A stretch of 64,000 nt of DNA from an uncultured Eubacteriales bacterium (GCA_902800625.1 CADCFG010000013.1:124001-188000), one strand, 5' to 3'; shown: positions 31,381-41,109, counted from the stretch's first letter. The notes: generated by a model from the sequence alone, not told the origin. Program-made: numbers and translations.

Positions 31381-32430
31381 ATGGTCGGCAAGAACAACCG
31401 GCGCCGTGAACCGCTGACGGACGCCCAGCTGCTGATGACCATTTCCATCGGCATCTTTGCGGCCATGTACGTCGCGGCCATGATCTTCATGGGCGGTGGA
31501 TTCCTCAAGGCCCAGCAGATATTCGACCTGCTGAACGACAACTCCTACCTCATCATCATCGCGTGTGCGCTGACCATCGTTATGATCGGCGGCGGCATCA
31601 ACATTTCCGTCGGCGGCGTCATCAGCTTCACCTGCATGGCCTGCGCCATATTCCTGAACGGCACAGGCATTGCGGCGGGGCCGCTGGGCATCGTGCTGGC
31701 GCTGCTGCTGGCGCTGGGCATCGGCCTGGGTTTCGGCCTGCTGATGGGCTTCCTGGTCAGCTATCTGGAGATCCAGCCCTTCATTGTGTCCCTGGCCGGC
31801 ATGTTCCTGGCCCGAGGCCTGACCACCATCCTCTCCGTCAATCCGGTGAAGGTGGCTCACGAGGGCTTCCTGGAGCTGGTGAAGAGCAAGATCAAGATTT
31901 CCTGGCTGGGCTACGTGGCTCAGAACGGCAACCTGATCCCCGCCAAGATCGAGATCGGCACCGTGGTCGCCATCTGCGTGGTGATCATGATGTATGTGCT
32001 GCTGCGCCATTTGCGCCTGGGCCGCAACATCTACGCCCTGGGCGGCAACCGCCAGAGCGCGCTGATGCTGGGCATCAACGTCAAGCGCACCTGCTTCTAC
32101 AGCTATGTGATCAGCGGCCTGCTCTCGGGCCTGGCCGGCTTCGTGTTCCTGATGCACAAGCCCGCGGGCAACGCCAGCGTGGCCATGCGCAGCGAGATGG
32201 ACGCCATCGCGGCCTCCATCATCGGCGGCACGCTGCTCACCGGCGGCGTGGGCAATGTCATCGGCACCTTCTTCGGCGTGATGATCCTGGCCACCATCCA
32301 GAAGATCATCGCCCTGAGCCCGCTGAACGCCTCCTGGTGGCAGGAAATGGCCAGCGGCGCCATGCTGGGCGTGTTCATCATCCTGCAGAGCGTGGTGCTC
32401 TCCCACCGCGGCAAGAAGGCGAAGGAGTAG
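31381..32430 (+). CDS. Sugar ABC transporter permease, YjfF-like
   Basis: A 349-residue permease that begins on the base after the previous stop codon. It shares the family motif (YLIIIACALTIVMIGGGINISVGGVISF; later AIAASIIGGTLLTGGVGNVIGTF), with about nine hydrophobic helices. It forms the heterodimeric membrane channel with the YtfT-like protein. The operon ends at an intrinsic terminator 10 bases after the stop. Confidence 0.92.
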   Translation: MVGKNNRRREPLTDAQLLMTISIGIFAAMYVAAMIFMGGGFLKAQQIFDLLNDNSYLIIIACALTIVMIGGGINISVGGVISFTCMACAIFLNGTGIAAGPLGIVLALLLALGIGLGFGLLMGFLVSYLEIQPFIVSLAGMFLARGLTTILSVNPVKVAHEGFLELVKSKIKISWLGYVAQNGNLIPAKIEIGTVVAICVVIMMYVLLRHLRLGRNIYALGGNRQSALMLGINVKRTCFYSYVISGLLSGLAGFVFLMHKPAGNASVAMRSEMDAIAASIIGGTLLTGGVGNVIGTFFGVMILATIQKIIALSPLNASWWQEMASGAMLGVFIILQSVVLSHRGKKAKE

Positions 32431-32440
32431 TCCCAAGCGA

Positions 32441-32470
32441 AATCCCCGGCGAACACCGCCGGGGATTTTC
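32441..32470 (+). terminator. Intrinsic terminator of the sugar ABC operon
   Basis: AATCCCCGGC (32441-32450) pairs perfectly with 32458-32467 around a seven-base loop, followed by TTTC. Confidence 0.88.
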
Positions 32471-32472
32471 TG

Positions 32473-32501
32473 TTGCGCTGGCTGCGATTATCATGTATAA
32501 T
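32473..32501 (+). promoter_or_regulatory. Promoter for the HD-domain gene
   Basis: TTGCGC (32473-32478), 17 bases, consensus TATAAT (32496-32501), 36 bases before ATG 32538. Confidence 0.7.
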
Positions 32502-32537
32502 TCCTATATCCAAAGACAGTTAAAGGAGGAAACCACC

Positions 32538-33122
32538 ATGGACGCGCGCGCGTTGATCGAATTTCTGCGGGTGATGGAGCGCCTGAAGGACGCCCCGCGC
32601 CACTGCTGGACCACCGGCGGCCGCCGGGAGAGCGTGGCCGAACACAGCTGGCGGGTGGCGCTGATGGCCATGCTGATGGCCGACGAGTTCCCCGAGGCCG
32701 ACATGGACAAGGTGGTGCGCATGTGCCTGGTGCACGACATCGGCGAGGCCATCACAGGCGACATCCCCACCTTCCTCAAGACCGACGCGGACCGCGTGGT
32801 GGAGGGCAGGGAGGTGGACGCGCTGATTGGCGGCCTGCCCGCGCCCTGGCCCGAGACCCTGGGCGCGCTGTTTGAGGAGATGGACGCCCAGCAGACCCTG
32901 GAGGCCCGCATCTACAAGGCCCTGGACCGCATGGAGGCCATACAGTCCCACAACGAGTCCGATCCGGCCACCTGGCTGCCGCTGGAGTACGAGCTGAACC
33001 TGACCTACGGCGTGTCCAACGCAGCCTTCCACCCGTACCTGAAGGCCCTGCGGGCCGAGATGCTGAAGGACACCGAGGCCATCATTGCCGACGCAAAGGC
33101 CCGGGGCATCGCGCCGGATTAA
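32538..33122 (+). CDS. HD-domain hydrolase, YfbR / HDDC2 type
   Basis: A 194-residue metal-dependent HD phosphohydrolase. Start ATG 32538 has AAAGGAGGAAA. The metal ligands are visible: the first His in ESVAEHSWRVALMA, the HD pair in CLVHDIGEAITGD, and a later Asp in KALDRMEAI. Proteins of this group act as deoxynucleoside 5'-monophosphatases (YfbR) or of unknown specificity (HDDC2). It has its own promoter and is followed by a palindrome that may end transcription. Confidence 0.85.
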   Translation: MDARALIEFLRVMERLKDAPRHCWTTGGRRESVAEHSWRVALMAMLMADEFPEADMDKVVRMCLVHDIGEAITGDIPTFLKTDADRVVEGREVDALIGGLPAPWPETLGALFEEMDAQQTLEARIYKALDRMEAIQSHNESDPATWLPLEYELNLTYGVSNAAFHPYLKALRAEMLKDTEAIIADAKARGIAPD

Positions 33123-33128
33123 TCGCTT

Positions 33129-33150
33129 TGCCCGGCGCATGCGCCGGGCA
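33129..33150. terminator. Perfect 22-base palindrome after the HD gene
   Basis: Ten-base arms TGCCCGGCGC / GCGCCGGGCA around AT, six bases after the stop. No U-tract follows, so termination efficiency is uncertain; it may instead protect the message end. Confidence 0.55.
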
Positions 33151-33173
33151 AGTGGCTTCTTTGGGAGGAAAGC

Positions 33174-33218
33174 GCGAGGGGGGCCCTTTCTTTTCCGAAA
33201 GAAAGGGCCCCCCCTCGC
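33174..33218. terminator. Long hairpin at the end of argH
   Basis: A 20-base left arm (33174-33193) pairs with 33198-33218 with a single bulge and a four-base loop; the stem is G/C-rich at the base and T/A-rich near the loop. It stands seven bases from the argH stop and probably ends transcription of argH and of the convergent HD gene. Confidence 0.7.
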
Positions 33219-33224
33219 ATATCC

Positions 33225-34592
33225 CTAAAGCCGCGTCCTCGTCTTTTCGATTGTCGCCCTCACCGCCTCCGGCGCGGGGCCGCCGGGCAGGCTGCGCTGG
33301 CTGACGCAGGTCAAAAGGTCGATGGCCTGGTACACGTCCTCGTCGAACACCAGAGAGAACTGGCGGTATTCCGCGATGGGCAGCTCGTCCAGGTTCAGCT
33401 CCCGGTCGATGCAGTATTTCACCAGCTGGCCCACCACCTTGTAGGCGTCCCGGAAGGGCACGCCCTTCTTCACCATGTAGTCCGCGCAGTCGGTGGCGTT
33501 GATGAAGCCCCGGGCCGCGGCCTTTTTCATGTTGGCGGGGTGGAACGTGGCAGTACGCAGCATGGGCGTCAGCACCGACAGGCTCAGGTCTGCCGTGTCG
33601 ATGGCGTCAAACAGCGCCTCCTTGTCCTCCTGCATGTCCTTGTTGTAGGCCAGCGGCAGCGCCTTCATGGCGGTCAGCAGCGTCATAAGGTCGCCGTACA
33701 CCCGCCCGGTCTTGCCGCGCACCAGCTCGGTGATGTCCGGGTTCTTCTTCTGGGGCATGATGGAGGAGCCGGTGGAGAAGCTGTCCGCCAGCGTCACGAA
33801 CTTGAACTCCCAGCTGCACCACAGGCAGATCTCCTCGCTGAACCGGGAAAGGTGCATCATCAGGATGGACAGGCAGCTCAAAAGCTCCAGCGCGAAGTCC
33901 CGGTCGGACACGCCGTCCAGGCTGTTCAGGCTGATGCCGTTAAAGCCCAGCTGCTCCGCCACGAATTCCCGGTCCAGGGGATAGGTGGTGCCCGCCAGCG
34001 CGCCGCTGCCCAGGGGCAGGACGAGCGTGCGCTTCTTGCAGTCGGAAAGGCGCTCGATGTCCCGAAGCAGCATCTGCGCATAGGCCATCAGCCAGTGGGC
34101 CAGCGTGATGGGCTGGGCCCGCTGCAGGTGGGTGTAGCCGGGCATCACTGTCTCCAGGTGCTGCTCGGCCACGTCGCAGAACGCCGCGGCCAGGTCCTTC
34201 GCCAGCGAGGCCAGTCGGTCGATCTCATCCGCCAGGTACATGCGGATGTCCAGCGCCACCTGGTCGTTGCGGCTGCGGGCGGTGTGCAGGCGCTTGCCCG
34301 CGTCGCCGATGCGCTCGGTCAGCGTCGCCTCCACGAAGGTGTGGATGTCCTCGCAGGTCATGTCGATCTCAAGGGCGCCGCTCTCGATATCGGCCAGGAT
34401 GCCCTTCAGGCCCGCCACGATCGCTGCCGCGTCCGCCTCGTCGATGACGCCGACCTTGCCCAGCATCCGCGCGTGGGCGATGGAGCCGGTGATGTCCTGC
34501 TTAACCATCCGGCTGTCAAAGCCGATGGAGTTGTTGATGGCCGAGAGCCTCTCGTCCACGTCGCCGCCCGTGCGGCCTGCCCATAATTTCAT
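33225..34592 (-). CDS. argH: Argininosuccinate lyase
   Basis: A 455-residue enzyme of the fumarase/aspartase superfamily that splits argininosuccinate into arginine and fumarate. Start ATG 34592 has AAGGAG nine bases upstream. Family marks: MKLWAGRTGGDVDERLSAIN at the N-terminus, HTARSRNDQVALDIRMYL, MPGYTHLQRAQPITLAHW, and the superfamily signature GSSIMPQKKNPDITELVRGK carrying the catalytic Ser. The partner argG is nearby on the same strand (36416-37648) but separated by two other genes. The gene upstream (methyltransferase) is on the same strand, about 80 bases away. Confidence 0.96.
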   Translation of the reverse strand: MKLWAGRTGGDVDERLSAINNSIGFDSRMVKQDITGSIAHARMLGKVGVIDEADAAAIVAGLKGILADIESGALEIDMTCEDIHTFVEATLTERIGDAGKRLHTARSRNDQVALDIRMYLADEIDRLASLAKDLAAAFCDVAEQHLETVMPGYTHLQRAQPITLAHWLMAYAQMLLRDIERLSDCKKRTLVLPLGSGALAGTTYPLDREFVAEQLGFNGISLNSLDGVSDRDFALELLSCLSILMMHLSRFSEEICLWCSWEFKFVTLADSFSTGSSIMPQKKNPDITELVRGKTGRVYGDLMTLLTAMKALPLAYNKDMQEDKEALFDAIDTADLSLSVLTPMLRTATFHPANMKKAAARGFINATDCADYMVKKGVPFRDAYKVVGQLVKYCIDRELNLDELPIAEYRQFSLVFDEDVYQAIDLLTCVSQRSLPGGPAPEAVRATIEKTRTRL

Positions 34593-34672
34593 AAAGTATC
34601 GCTCCTTAATGCGAGACAACTTTTCTTTTCGGAAAAAGAAAGGCTTTCTCGCGCTCTTTCAAAAGAAAACCA

Positions 34673-35431
34673 CTATTGAGGTTTTCGGGCCAAGTACAAG
34701 ATGTAGGTGTCGTTGAACACGATCTCGTTGCCCGCCGCCAGCACCGCGTCGCGCAGGCCGTCGAAGAAGAGGCTTCTGTGCGGCTCGGGGATCACCATGT
34801 GGTCGGAGTGGGTGCCGCAGAAGGCCACGTATTCCTCCGCAGTGAACGTCCGCCGGCCGGGGTACTCCCGCTTCTCAAAGCCCACGTAGCCGTACTCCGG
34901 CGCGCTTTCGTAGCGGAAGTGGCCATGGGTATAGCGCGTCTCGGGCCTGAAGTGGGCGTCGTAGACCTTCTGGATTTCCGCATACAGCGCCGGGTTGGGC
35001 GTCCGGTACTCGGAGGCGGTCAGCATCATCGCCAGCGTCCCGCCGGGCTTTAATAGATTGAAGGTCTTGGAAAAGGCGACGTCCTCCGGGATCCACTGGA
35101 TCGTGGCGGCGGAGTAGACCATGTCGAAGCGCTGCGCGCCGAAGTCGTGGGTGATGAAGTCGCCCAACACGATGTGGAAGCTCGGCCTGTCGCCGTACTT
35201 CCGCTTCATCATTCCGCACAGGCGCTCGCCCAGCTCGATGGCGTGGTAGTCGCAGCTGGTGTCCAGGATGGGATCGGTGGCCTGGCCGGTGCCGGGGCCA
35301 ATCTCCAGCACCGCCTTGCCCGGCCCGATGCCCGCGTATTCGATCAGGTCCTGAAACAGCGCCGGGCTGTAGCGGGGGCGATACCTGTCGAACTGCTCCG
35401 GGATGGTGTCGAACACCCTGCGAAGCTCCAT
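34673..35431 (-). CDS. Class I SAM-dependent methyltransferase
   Basis: A 252-residue methyltransferase. Of two closely spaced ATGs, 35431 is preferred because GGAGG lies eight bases upstream, whereas it nearly touches the first at 35437. The SAM-binding motif I is VLEIGPGTGQATDPIL, with the acidic residue in HAIELGERL and the later FDMVYSAATIQWIPEDVAF and LLKPGGTLAMM. The substrate cannot be inferred. The region lacks membrane segments. It has its own promoter and may read through into argH. Confidence 0.85.
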   Translation of the reverse strand: MELRRVFDTIPEQFDRYRPRYSPALFQDLIEYAGIGPGKAVLEIGPGTGQATDPILDTSCDYHAIELGERLCGMMKRKYGDRPSFHIVLGDFITHDFGAQRFDMVYSAATIQWIPEDVAFSKTFNLLKPGGTLAMMLTASEYRTPNPALYAEIQKVYDAHFRPETRYTHGHFRYESAPEYGYVGFEKREYPGRRTFTAEEYVAFCGTHSDHMVIPEPHRSLFFDGLRDAVLAAGNEIVFNDTYILYLARKPQ

Positions 35432-35469
35432 GCGCATGCCCTCCTTTGCGACCGAATCGAACTGTATCC

Positions 35470-35498
35470 ATTATACACGCCGCGCGGCCAGATCGCAA
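35470..35498 (-). promoter_or_regulatory. Promoter for the methyltransferase gene
   Basis: On the minus strand, TTGCGA (35493-35498), 17 bases, consensus TATAAT (35470-35475); start near 35463, about 30 bases before the ATG. Confidence 0.75.
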
Positions 35499-35583
35499 GG
35501 GGGAAGCGCCGCACGAGGCGCAAAACGACAGCGCGATGGGGTTTGCAATGTGTTGATTATGTCAAATCTATGTAATTTTCGCG

Positions 35584-35612
35584 TTGACTTTTGCTGAACA
35601 GACTGATATAAT
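35584..35612 (+). promoter_or_regulatory. Strong promoter for the amber-split secreted protein gene
   Basis: TTGACT (35584-35589), 17 bases, consensus TATAAT (35607-35612), in an AT-rich context. The leader to ATG 35678 is about 60 bases. Confidence 0.85.
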
Positions 35613-35677
35613 CACATTGTTATACGGCGCGCGCAGCGGGCCGGGAGCGCATACCATCGAGCAAAGGAGAAGAGAGA

Positions 35678-36364
35678 ATGATGAAGAAGTTTTTGGCTGT
35701 GCTGCTGGCGGTTATGCTGGTCTGCGGCGCCTGTGCCGCCGCGCTGGCGGAGCTGGATCTGGCGCCCATTCGCGAGGATGACGCTTTATACTCCATCGAC
35801 GTCGACACGGAGAGCGACGTGGCCTAGATTGAGAGCAAGTTGAGCGCCGCGGACCGCTCCTTTACACATAAGTATGAGAGCAGCACCCGCTACAGCAATA
35901 CCAAGTTTGACATTCTGGTCGTCGACTACCTGAAGGAAAATGCCTATCCCGTCATGCGGCTGTGGGTCAACTACTGCGCGGACGACGACTATCTGAACAT
36001 CACCTCCGCGTCCTTCATCCTGAACGGCAAGAAGTATACCTTCAGCGGCATCGGCAACAAGGATTGGTACGTCAAGGACGACGACGGCTATTTGGAGCAG
36101 GTTCTGATCAAGTTCGGCATGGATAACATCGATTTCCTGGCGGCGCTGGAGGATATCTTCGGCGACACGGAAGACGTGACCGAGGCTGCCGAGAACGCCA
36201 CCTGCAAGCTGATCCTGCACGGACGCGAGGACGTCGAGGTGGAGCTGGGCGAGGGCTTCTTCCTGGACTTCCTGGTCATCAAGCTGGGCATGGTGAACAT
36301 CAACGGCCTGGACTTCCTGGAGAAGGCCAGCAGCAGCACCATGAAAGTCACCGACGTGGAGTGA
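35678..36364 (+). pseudogene. Secreted protein gene interrupted by an in-frame amber codon
   Basis: ATG 35678 (AAGGAGA upstream) opens a signal peptide (KKFLAVLLAVMLVCGACAAALA) and about 27 mature residues ending SDVA, then TAG at 35825-35827. The same frame continues without interruption to 36364 as a convincing protein: IESKLSAADRSFTHKYESST, then TKFDILVVDYLKENAYPVMR, SFILNGKKYTFSGIGNKDWY and an acidic C-terminus. Full length would be 228 residues. Promoter, ribosome site and terminator are all intact. The simplest reading is a single CAG to TAG change; suppression is possible but nothing else here suggests recoding. The family is not recognised. Confidence 0.8.
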
Positions 36365-36368
36365 CGGC

Positions 36369-36415
36369 GCGCACAACGAAAGCCCCCTCTTCGCGAGGGG
36401 GCTTTCGCTGTGCGC
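36369..36415. terminator. Bidirectional terminator between secreted protein gene and argG
   Basis: CGAAAGCCCCCTC (36377-36389) pairs perfectly with 36395-36407, extended by GCGCACA / TGTGCGC at the base. It lies between convergent stop codons. Confidence 0.88.
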
Positions 36416-37648
<1,233 letters not shown>

Positions 37649-37702
37649 GGTGAACGCTCCTCGATTTGCCGCGTTGCGCGGTTGATTTCCTTTGATGGCT
37701 CT

Positions 37703-37730
37703 ATTATATACCAAAAATATGCATTGTCAA
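37703..37730 (-). promoter_or_regulatory. argG promoter
   Basis: On the minus strand, consensus TTGACA (37725-37730), 16 bases, consensus TATAAT (37703-37708); about 55 bases before the start codon. Confidence 0.85.
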
Positions 37731-37782
37731 GGATGAATATACGTTAATAGGGTTAATTTTAGAGGATGATATGCATAAATAA

Positions 37783-37796
37783 TGTATAATGATGCA
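37783..37796. promoter_or_regulatory. Possible ArgR/AhrC (ARG) box
   Basis: TGTAT-AATG-ATGCA fits the ARG box pattern TGNAT-N4-ATNCA. It lies about 53 bases upstream of the argG -35 in an AT-rich patch with further TGCAT half-sites (37771-37775). The position and the gene it serves make it plausible; one short match is weak evidence. Confidence 0.35.
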
Positions 37797-37918
37797 TGCG
37801 AGGAGGGGTAGGGAGTAGGGATTGCTGCGCGTCCTACAGCCTTCCCCCTCGGCGAGATGGGTCGACGGGCCCCATTGGCACGGCGCAGCCGTGACGAAAG
37901 AGGCCGTCTTCCCAAAGG

Positions 37919-37971
37919 CCTTCCCCCGGTGGGGAAGGTGGCATTTGCGAAGCAAATGACGGAAGAGGTCT
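37919..37971 (-). repeat. Inverted relative of the 52-bp dispersed repeat
   Basis: CTTCCCC-CGGT-GGGGAAGGTGGC followed by GACGGAAGAGGTCT, i.e. the complement of the GACCTCTTCCG family, with a different hairpin (ATTTGCGAAGCAAAT) in the middle. The 37649-38009 gap holds only this repeat and the argG control region. Confidence 0.65.
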
Positions 37972-38009
37972 CCTTATCTCTGCCGGATGGCATTGCGCAG
38001 CCCGCTCCG

Positions 38010-38462
38010 TCAGCCATTTCGCCGATGGGAGAAGAACCGCTTGAGCAGCGCCTCGCATTCCTCCCGCAGCACGCCGCCGTCCGACGGACAGAAGTGGGGG
38101 AAGGCGGGGTCCTCGGGGATGCGGTACAGGCTGCCGGCGCAGCCCTGGCCCGGGTCCGCCGCGCCGAACACCAGCCGGCCCACCCGCGCCTGCATGATGG
38201 CCCCGGCGCACATGGGGCAGGGCTCCAGGGTGACGTACAGCGTACAGCGGTTCAGCCGCCAGTCCCCGCAGGCCGCTGACGCCCGCCGGACGGCCAGCAG
38301 CTCCGCGTGGGCGGTGGCGTCGTGCAGCGCCTCGCATTCATTGTGGGCCCGGGCGATGATCTCGCCCTCCCGCACGATCACGCAGCCCACGGGCATCTCG
38401 CCCGCGGCCTCGGCTCGCTGGGCCTCCGCCAGGGCTTCCTTCATGAAATCGGCATCCGTCAC
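38010..38462 (-). CDS. tadA: tRNA-specific adenosine deaminase TadA
   Basis: A 150-residue zinc deaminase that converts the wobble adenosine of tRNA-Arg(ACG) to inosine. The chosen start is GTG 38462, which overlaps the MATE gene stop (GTGA) and suggests coupled translation; an ATG at 38444 is possible. The active site is visible: ATAHAELLA (zinc His and catalytic Glu, near residue 52) and EPCPMCAGAI (two zinc Cys, near 82). Length fits the family. A repeat follows its stop. Confidence 0.93.
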   Translation of the reverse strand: MTDADFMKEALAEAQRAEAAGEMPVGCVIVREGEIIARAHNECEALHDATAHAELLAVRRASAACGDWRLNRCTLYVTLEPCPMCAGAIMQARVGRLVFGAADPGQGCAGSLYRIPEDPAFPHFCPSDGGVLREECEALLKRFFSHRRNG

Positions 38463-39805
38463 AGCCTGTACAGCCTCCCCTCGCGGTTCCACTTCACCAT
38501 CAGCCCGATCTCCCACACCATCATCAGCAGCCACCCGGCCACGCAGGCCAGGGGCACGGCGTCCAGGCCCAGGCTGCCGATGAGGATGTAGGTAAATATC
38601 GCCCGGGTGAACATCTGGGAGTAAGTAACGTACATGGTCAGGTCCAGCTTGCCGATAGCGCGCATGTACCCCTGCAGGCCGTTGGTGATGCCGGGCATGA
38701 AGTAGAAGAAGCCCATCAGCCGAAGGTAGCGCACGCCCAGGCGCACCACCTCGGTTTCCTCCTCGGCCACGAACAGCCGCATCAGCGGCTCCGCCAGCGC
38801 AAACACCGCCACGGAGATGACCAGCCCGTAGACAACCTCCAGCATCATCGCGGCTTTCAGGCCCCCGCGCATGCGCTCCGGCTTGCCCGCGCCGTGGTTC
38901 TGGGCCACCAGCACGGTCTCGCCGCCGGAGATGTCCCGCTCGGGGATCAGGGCATAGTCGTCGATGCGGTTGACGGCGTTGAAGGCGGCGATGGCGCTGA
39001 TGCCCAGGGGGTTCACCGCACTCTGCACCAGCAGCTTGCCCACGTAGACGCCCGCCTGCTGCATGGCGCTGGGGGCGCTGAATTTCACCGTCTTTTTAAG
39101 CAGAGCGCTGTCCACGGCGAAGTCCTTGCGGGAGGCGAACAGCATCGGCTCGTTCCGCTTGAGCAGCGCCGCGCACAATAGCGACGCGCAGCCCTGGGAG
39201 ATCACCGTGGCCCAGGCCGCGCCGTTCACGCCCCAGCCCAGCCCCGCCACGAACCAGAGATCCAGCCCCACGTTCGTCAGCGACCCGGCCACCAGGCAGA
39301 TCAGCGGCGTGAGGGTGTCGCCGATGGAGCGGCTTGCGGCGGAGAGGATGTTGTACAGCGACGTGACGATCATGCCCAGCGCCACGATGCGCAGATAGCC
39401 CGCCGTGTCCGGCAGGATGGCCGCGGGCGTGCGCACCAGGCGAAGCAGCGGCTCGGCCAATATGTACAGCCCCAGGGCGATCACGGCGCTGAACGCCGCG
39501 CCCATGGCTAGCGTGGTGGCGAACTCCCGCCGCAGCGAGCGGCCGTCGCCCGCGCCGTAGAACTCGCTCATCAACACCGACGCGCCGATGCCCATGCCGA
39601 TGATGAAGAACATGGCGATGCTCATCAGCGGGCTGGCCACGCCCACCGCCGCCAGCGCCCCCGCCCCGGCGTACTGGCCCACGATCACCGAATCCACGGT
39701 GTTGTAAGTCACCTGGAACAGATCGCCCAGGACGGCCGGTATGGAGTATCGCAGCAGGTGGCGGGGGATGCTGCCCTCGGTCATGGAACGGGTGGTGCGC
39801 GGCAT
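38459..39805 (-). CDS. MATE family efflux transporter
   Basis: A 448-residue multidrug and toxin extrusion-type transporter with about twelve hydrophobic helices. The N-terminus (GSIPRHLLRYSIPAVLGDLFQVTYNTVDSVIVGQYAG) carries the usual pattern of the first helix pair, and the second half repeats it (INPLG-ISAIAAFNAVNRIDDYALIP). Start ATG 39805 has GGAGG. Such exporters use Na+ or H+ gradients; the substrate cannot be read. It has a strong promoter and shares an overlap with tadA. Confidence 0.9.
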   Translation of the reverse strand: MPRTTRSMTEGSIPRHLLRYSIPAVLGDLFQVTYNTVDSVIVGQYAGAGALAAVGVASPLMSIAMFFIIGMGIGASVLMSEFYGAGDGRSLRREFATTLAMGAAFSAVIALGLYILAEPLLRLVRTPAAILPDTAGYLRIVALGMIVTSLYNILSAASRSIGDTLTPLICLVAGSLTNVGLDLWFVAGLGWGVNGAAWATVISQGCASLLCAALLKRNEPMLFASRKDFAVDSALLKKTVKFSAPSAMQQAGVYVGKLLVQSAVNPLGISAIAAFNAVNRIDDYALIPERDISGGETVLVAQNHGAGKPERMRGGLKAAMMLEVVYGLVISVAVFALAEPLMRLFVAEEETEVVRLGVRYLRLMGFFYFMPGITNGLQGYMRAIGKLDLTMYVTYSQMFTRAIFTYILIGSLGLDAVPLACVAGWLLMMVWEIGLMVKWNREGRLYRL

Positions 39806-39864
39806 GGTGTCCTCCGTTGAAGCGTGGTATATTGCCCCTGATGCAGGGATGGTCGTTTACCGTC

Positions 39865-39893
39865 ATTGTATTCTTCCGGCGATATAAAGTCAA
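39865..39893 (-). promoter_or_regulatory. Promoter for MATE-tadA
   Basis: On the minus strand, TTGACT (39888-39893), 17 bases, TACAAT (39865-39870). It starts just after the DUF4363 stop. Confidence 0.75.
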
Positions 39894-39898
39894 CGAAG

Positions 39899-40282
39899 TT
39901 AGTATAAATTCGCCAGCCGCAGCGCCTCCTCATCCTTCAAATGCTCCAGCCCCGCCCGCACGGTGGACATGGTGCGCAGGAAATCGTCGTGGTCGGCGCA
40001 CTCCAGGCAGATCTGCGCCTCGGCGATGGCGGCGTCCACGTCGTGCAGGGCGTCGTGGCTGGCCAGCATCTCCATCAGGGTCGCCCGCCCGGCCCAGTGT
40101 TCCGCCAGGGCCACCATCAGCGACTTGGCGTCGGAGAACCGCCGCTCTTCCACGGCCAGCACCGCCAGGCTCTGCAGGCGCTGGGCCTCATCCACGGCCC
40201 CGTCCAGCGCCGCCTGGGACGCCCAGCACACCGCCAGCGCCGCGGCCAGCACGGCAAGCGTCAGTATCAGCGTCCGCTTCAA
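39899..40282 (-). CDS. DUF4363 family protein
   Basis: A 127-residue protein beginning at TTG 40282, immediately after the stop of the DUF421 gene, with GAGGAGGT in the end of that gene. Residues 3-20 are a signal or anchor (RTLILTLAVLAAALAVCWAS). The rest is helical (GAVDEAQRLQSLAVLAVEERRF, DVDAAIAEAQICLECADHDDF, TVRAGLEHLKDEEALRLANLY). DUF4363 proteins are regularly paired with DUF421 membrane proteins in spore-forming Firmicutes; the function is unknown. Confidence 0.82.
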   Translation of the reverse strand: MKRTLILTLAVLAAALAVCWASQAALDGAVDEAQRLQSLAVLAVEERRFSDAKSLMVALAEHWAGRATLMEMLASHDALHDVDAAIAEAQICLECADHDDFLRTMSTVRAGLEHLKDEEALRLANLY

Positions 40283-40999
40283 CTACCAGGCCACCTCCTC
40301 TTCCCCGATGGCCTGGAACCGCATCAGCCCGCCGCCATTCAGCTGCAGCGTCATCCGCCCGCGGGTGTCCAGCGAGGCCAGGTACACCGCCCCGACCGAC
40401 AGCCCCCGCGCCGCCAGCAGCGCCTCCAGCCATGCCCGGCCCAGCCCCGTGGCCTTCAGGTTGTGGGGCTGGACGCGGCCGTCGGTGATCAGCGCCATGG
40501 GCAGGCCCTCGTAGCCCGTCTCCAGCGCCATTTCAGATGTCTTCGGTGCGCGCTCGGCGGCGGCGGGGAAGGCCGTGATGGTGCCGTTGGCCTCCACGAT
40601 GGCCGTGCCCACCTCCGCCGGGTCCAGGAAGCCCGCGCCGCGCAGGCCCTCCAGCAGGTCCGAAAGGCTCAGGCACAGCCGGTCCAGCTGCTTCTGGTCG
40701 ATCTCGCCCCGGTTGATCACCAGCGCGGGCTTGCCCGACACCAGCGCCCGGAATTTGTCCCAGCGCAGCGAGGCCAGCGTGATGCCCCCGTGTACCGCGA
40801 ACATCGCCGCCACGGGCAGCAGGCCGTGCAACAGCGGCGTGGAGACGCTCTCCATCGGGGAGGAGATCAGATCCGCCAGCAGGATCGTCATGGCCAGCTC
40901 GTAGGGCTCGAATTCGCCCAGCTGGCGCTTGCCCAGCGCGCGCATCGTGACGATCATCACGATATACAGCAGCGCGCCGCGCAGAAACAGCGTGAACAT
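40283..40999 (-). CDS. DUF421 (YetF-like) membrane protein
   Basis: A 238-residue protein with three N-terminal membrane helices (FLRGALLYIVMIVTMRALGK; YELAMTILLADLISSP; LHGLLPVAAMFAVHGGITLASL) and a cytoplasmic YetF-type domain: FRALVSGKPALVINRGEID, LSDLLEGLRGAGF and VGTAIVEANGTIT. The motif RALGKRQLGEFEPYELAMTI is characteristic. Start ATG 40999 has AAAGGAGG. YetF-like proteins are linked to the spore and germination membrane in Bacillus, which makes a role in sporulation possible but unproven here. Confidence 0.88.
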   Translation of the reverse strand: MFTLFLRGALLYIVMIVTMRALGKRQLGEFEPYELAMTILLADLISSPMESVSTPLLHGLLPVAAMFAVHGGITLASLRWDKFRALVSGKPALVINRGEIDQKQLDRLCLSLSDLLEGLRGAGFLDPAEVGTAIVEANGTITAFPAAAERAPKTSEMALETGYEGLPMALITDGRVQPHNLKATGLGRAWLEALLAARGLSVGAVYLASLDTRGRMTLQLNGGGLMRFQAIGEEEVAW

Positions 41000-41081
41000 G
41001 CAAGGCCTCCTTTCCCGTTTAATCTTCCCGTTCCCGTCGAAAGCATGCGCCCAAAACGCATGAAAACCATACTACGGGCCT

Positions 41082-41109
41082 TGATTTCGTCGCAATTAGG
41101 GTTTATCAT
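41082..41109 (+). promoter_or_regulatory. Possible promoter for the zinc-ribbon gene
   Basis: TTGATT (41082-41087), 16 bases, TATCAT (41104-41109), in an AT-rich stretch 40 bases before the ATG. Confidence 0.45.

Noticed and set aside
35825..35827. Reassignment of TAG to an amino acid in this genome
   Set aside because: Several ordinary genes in the window end at TAG at the correct family length, so a general recoding is not supported.
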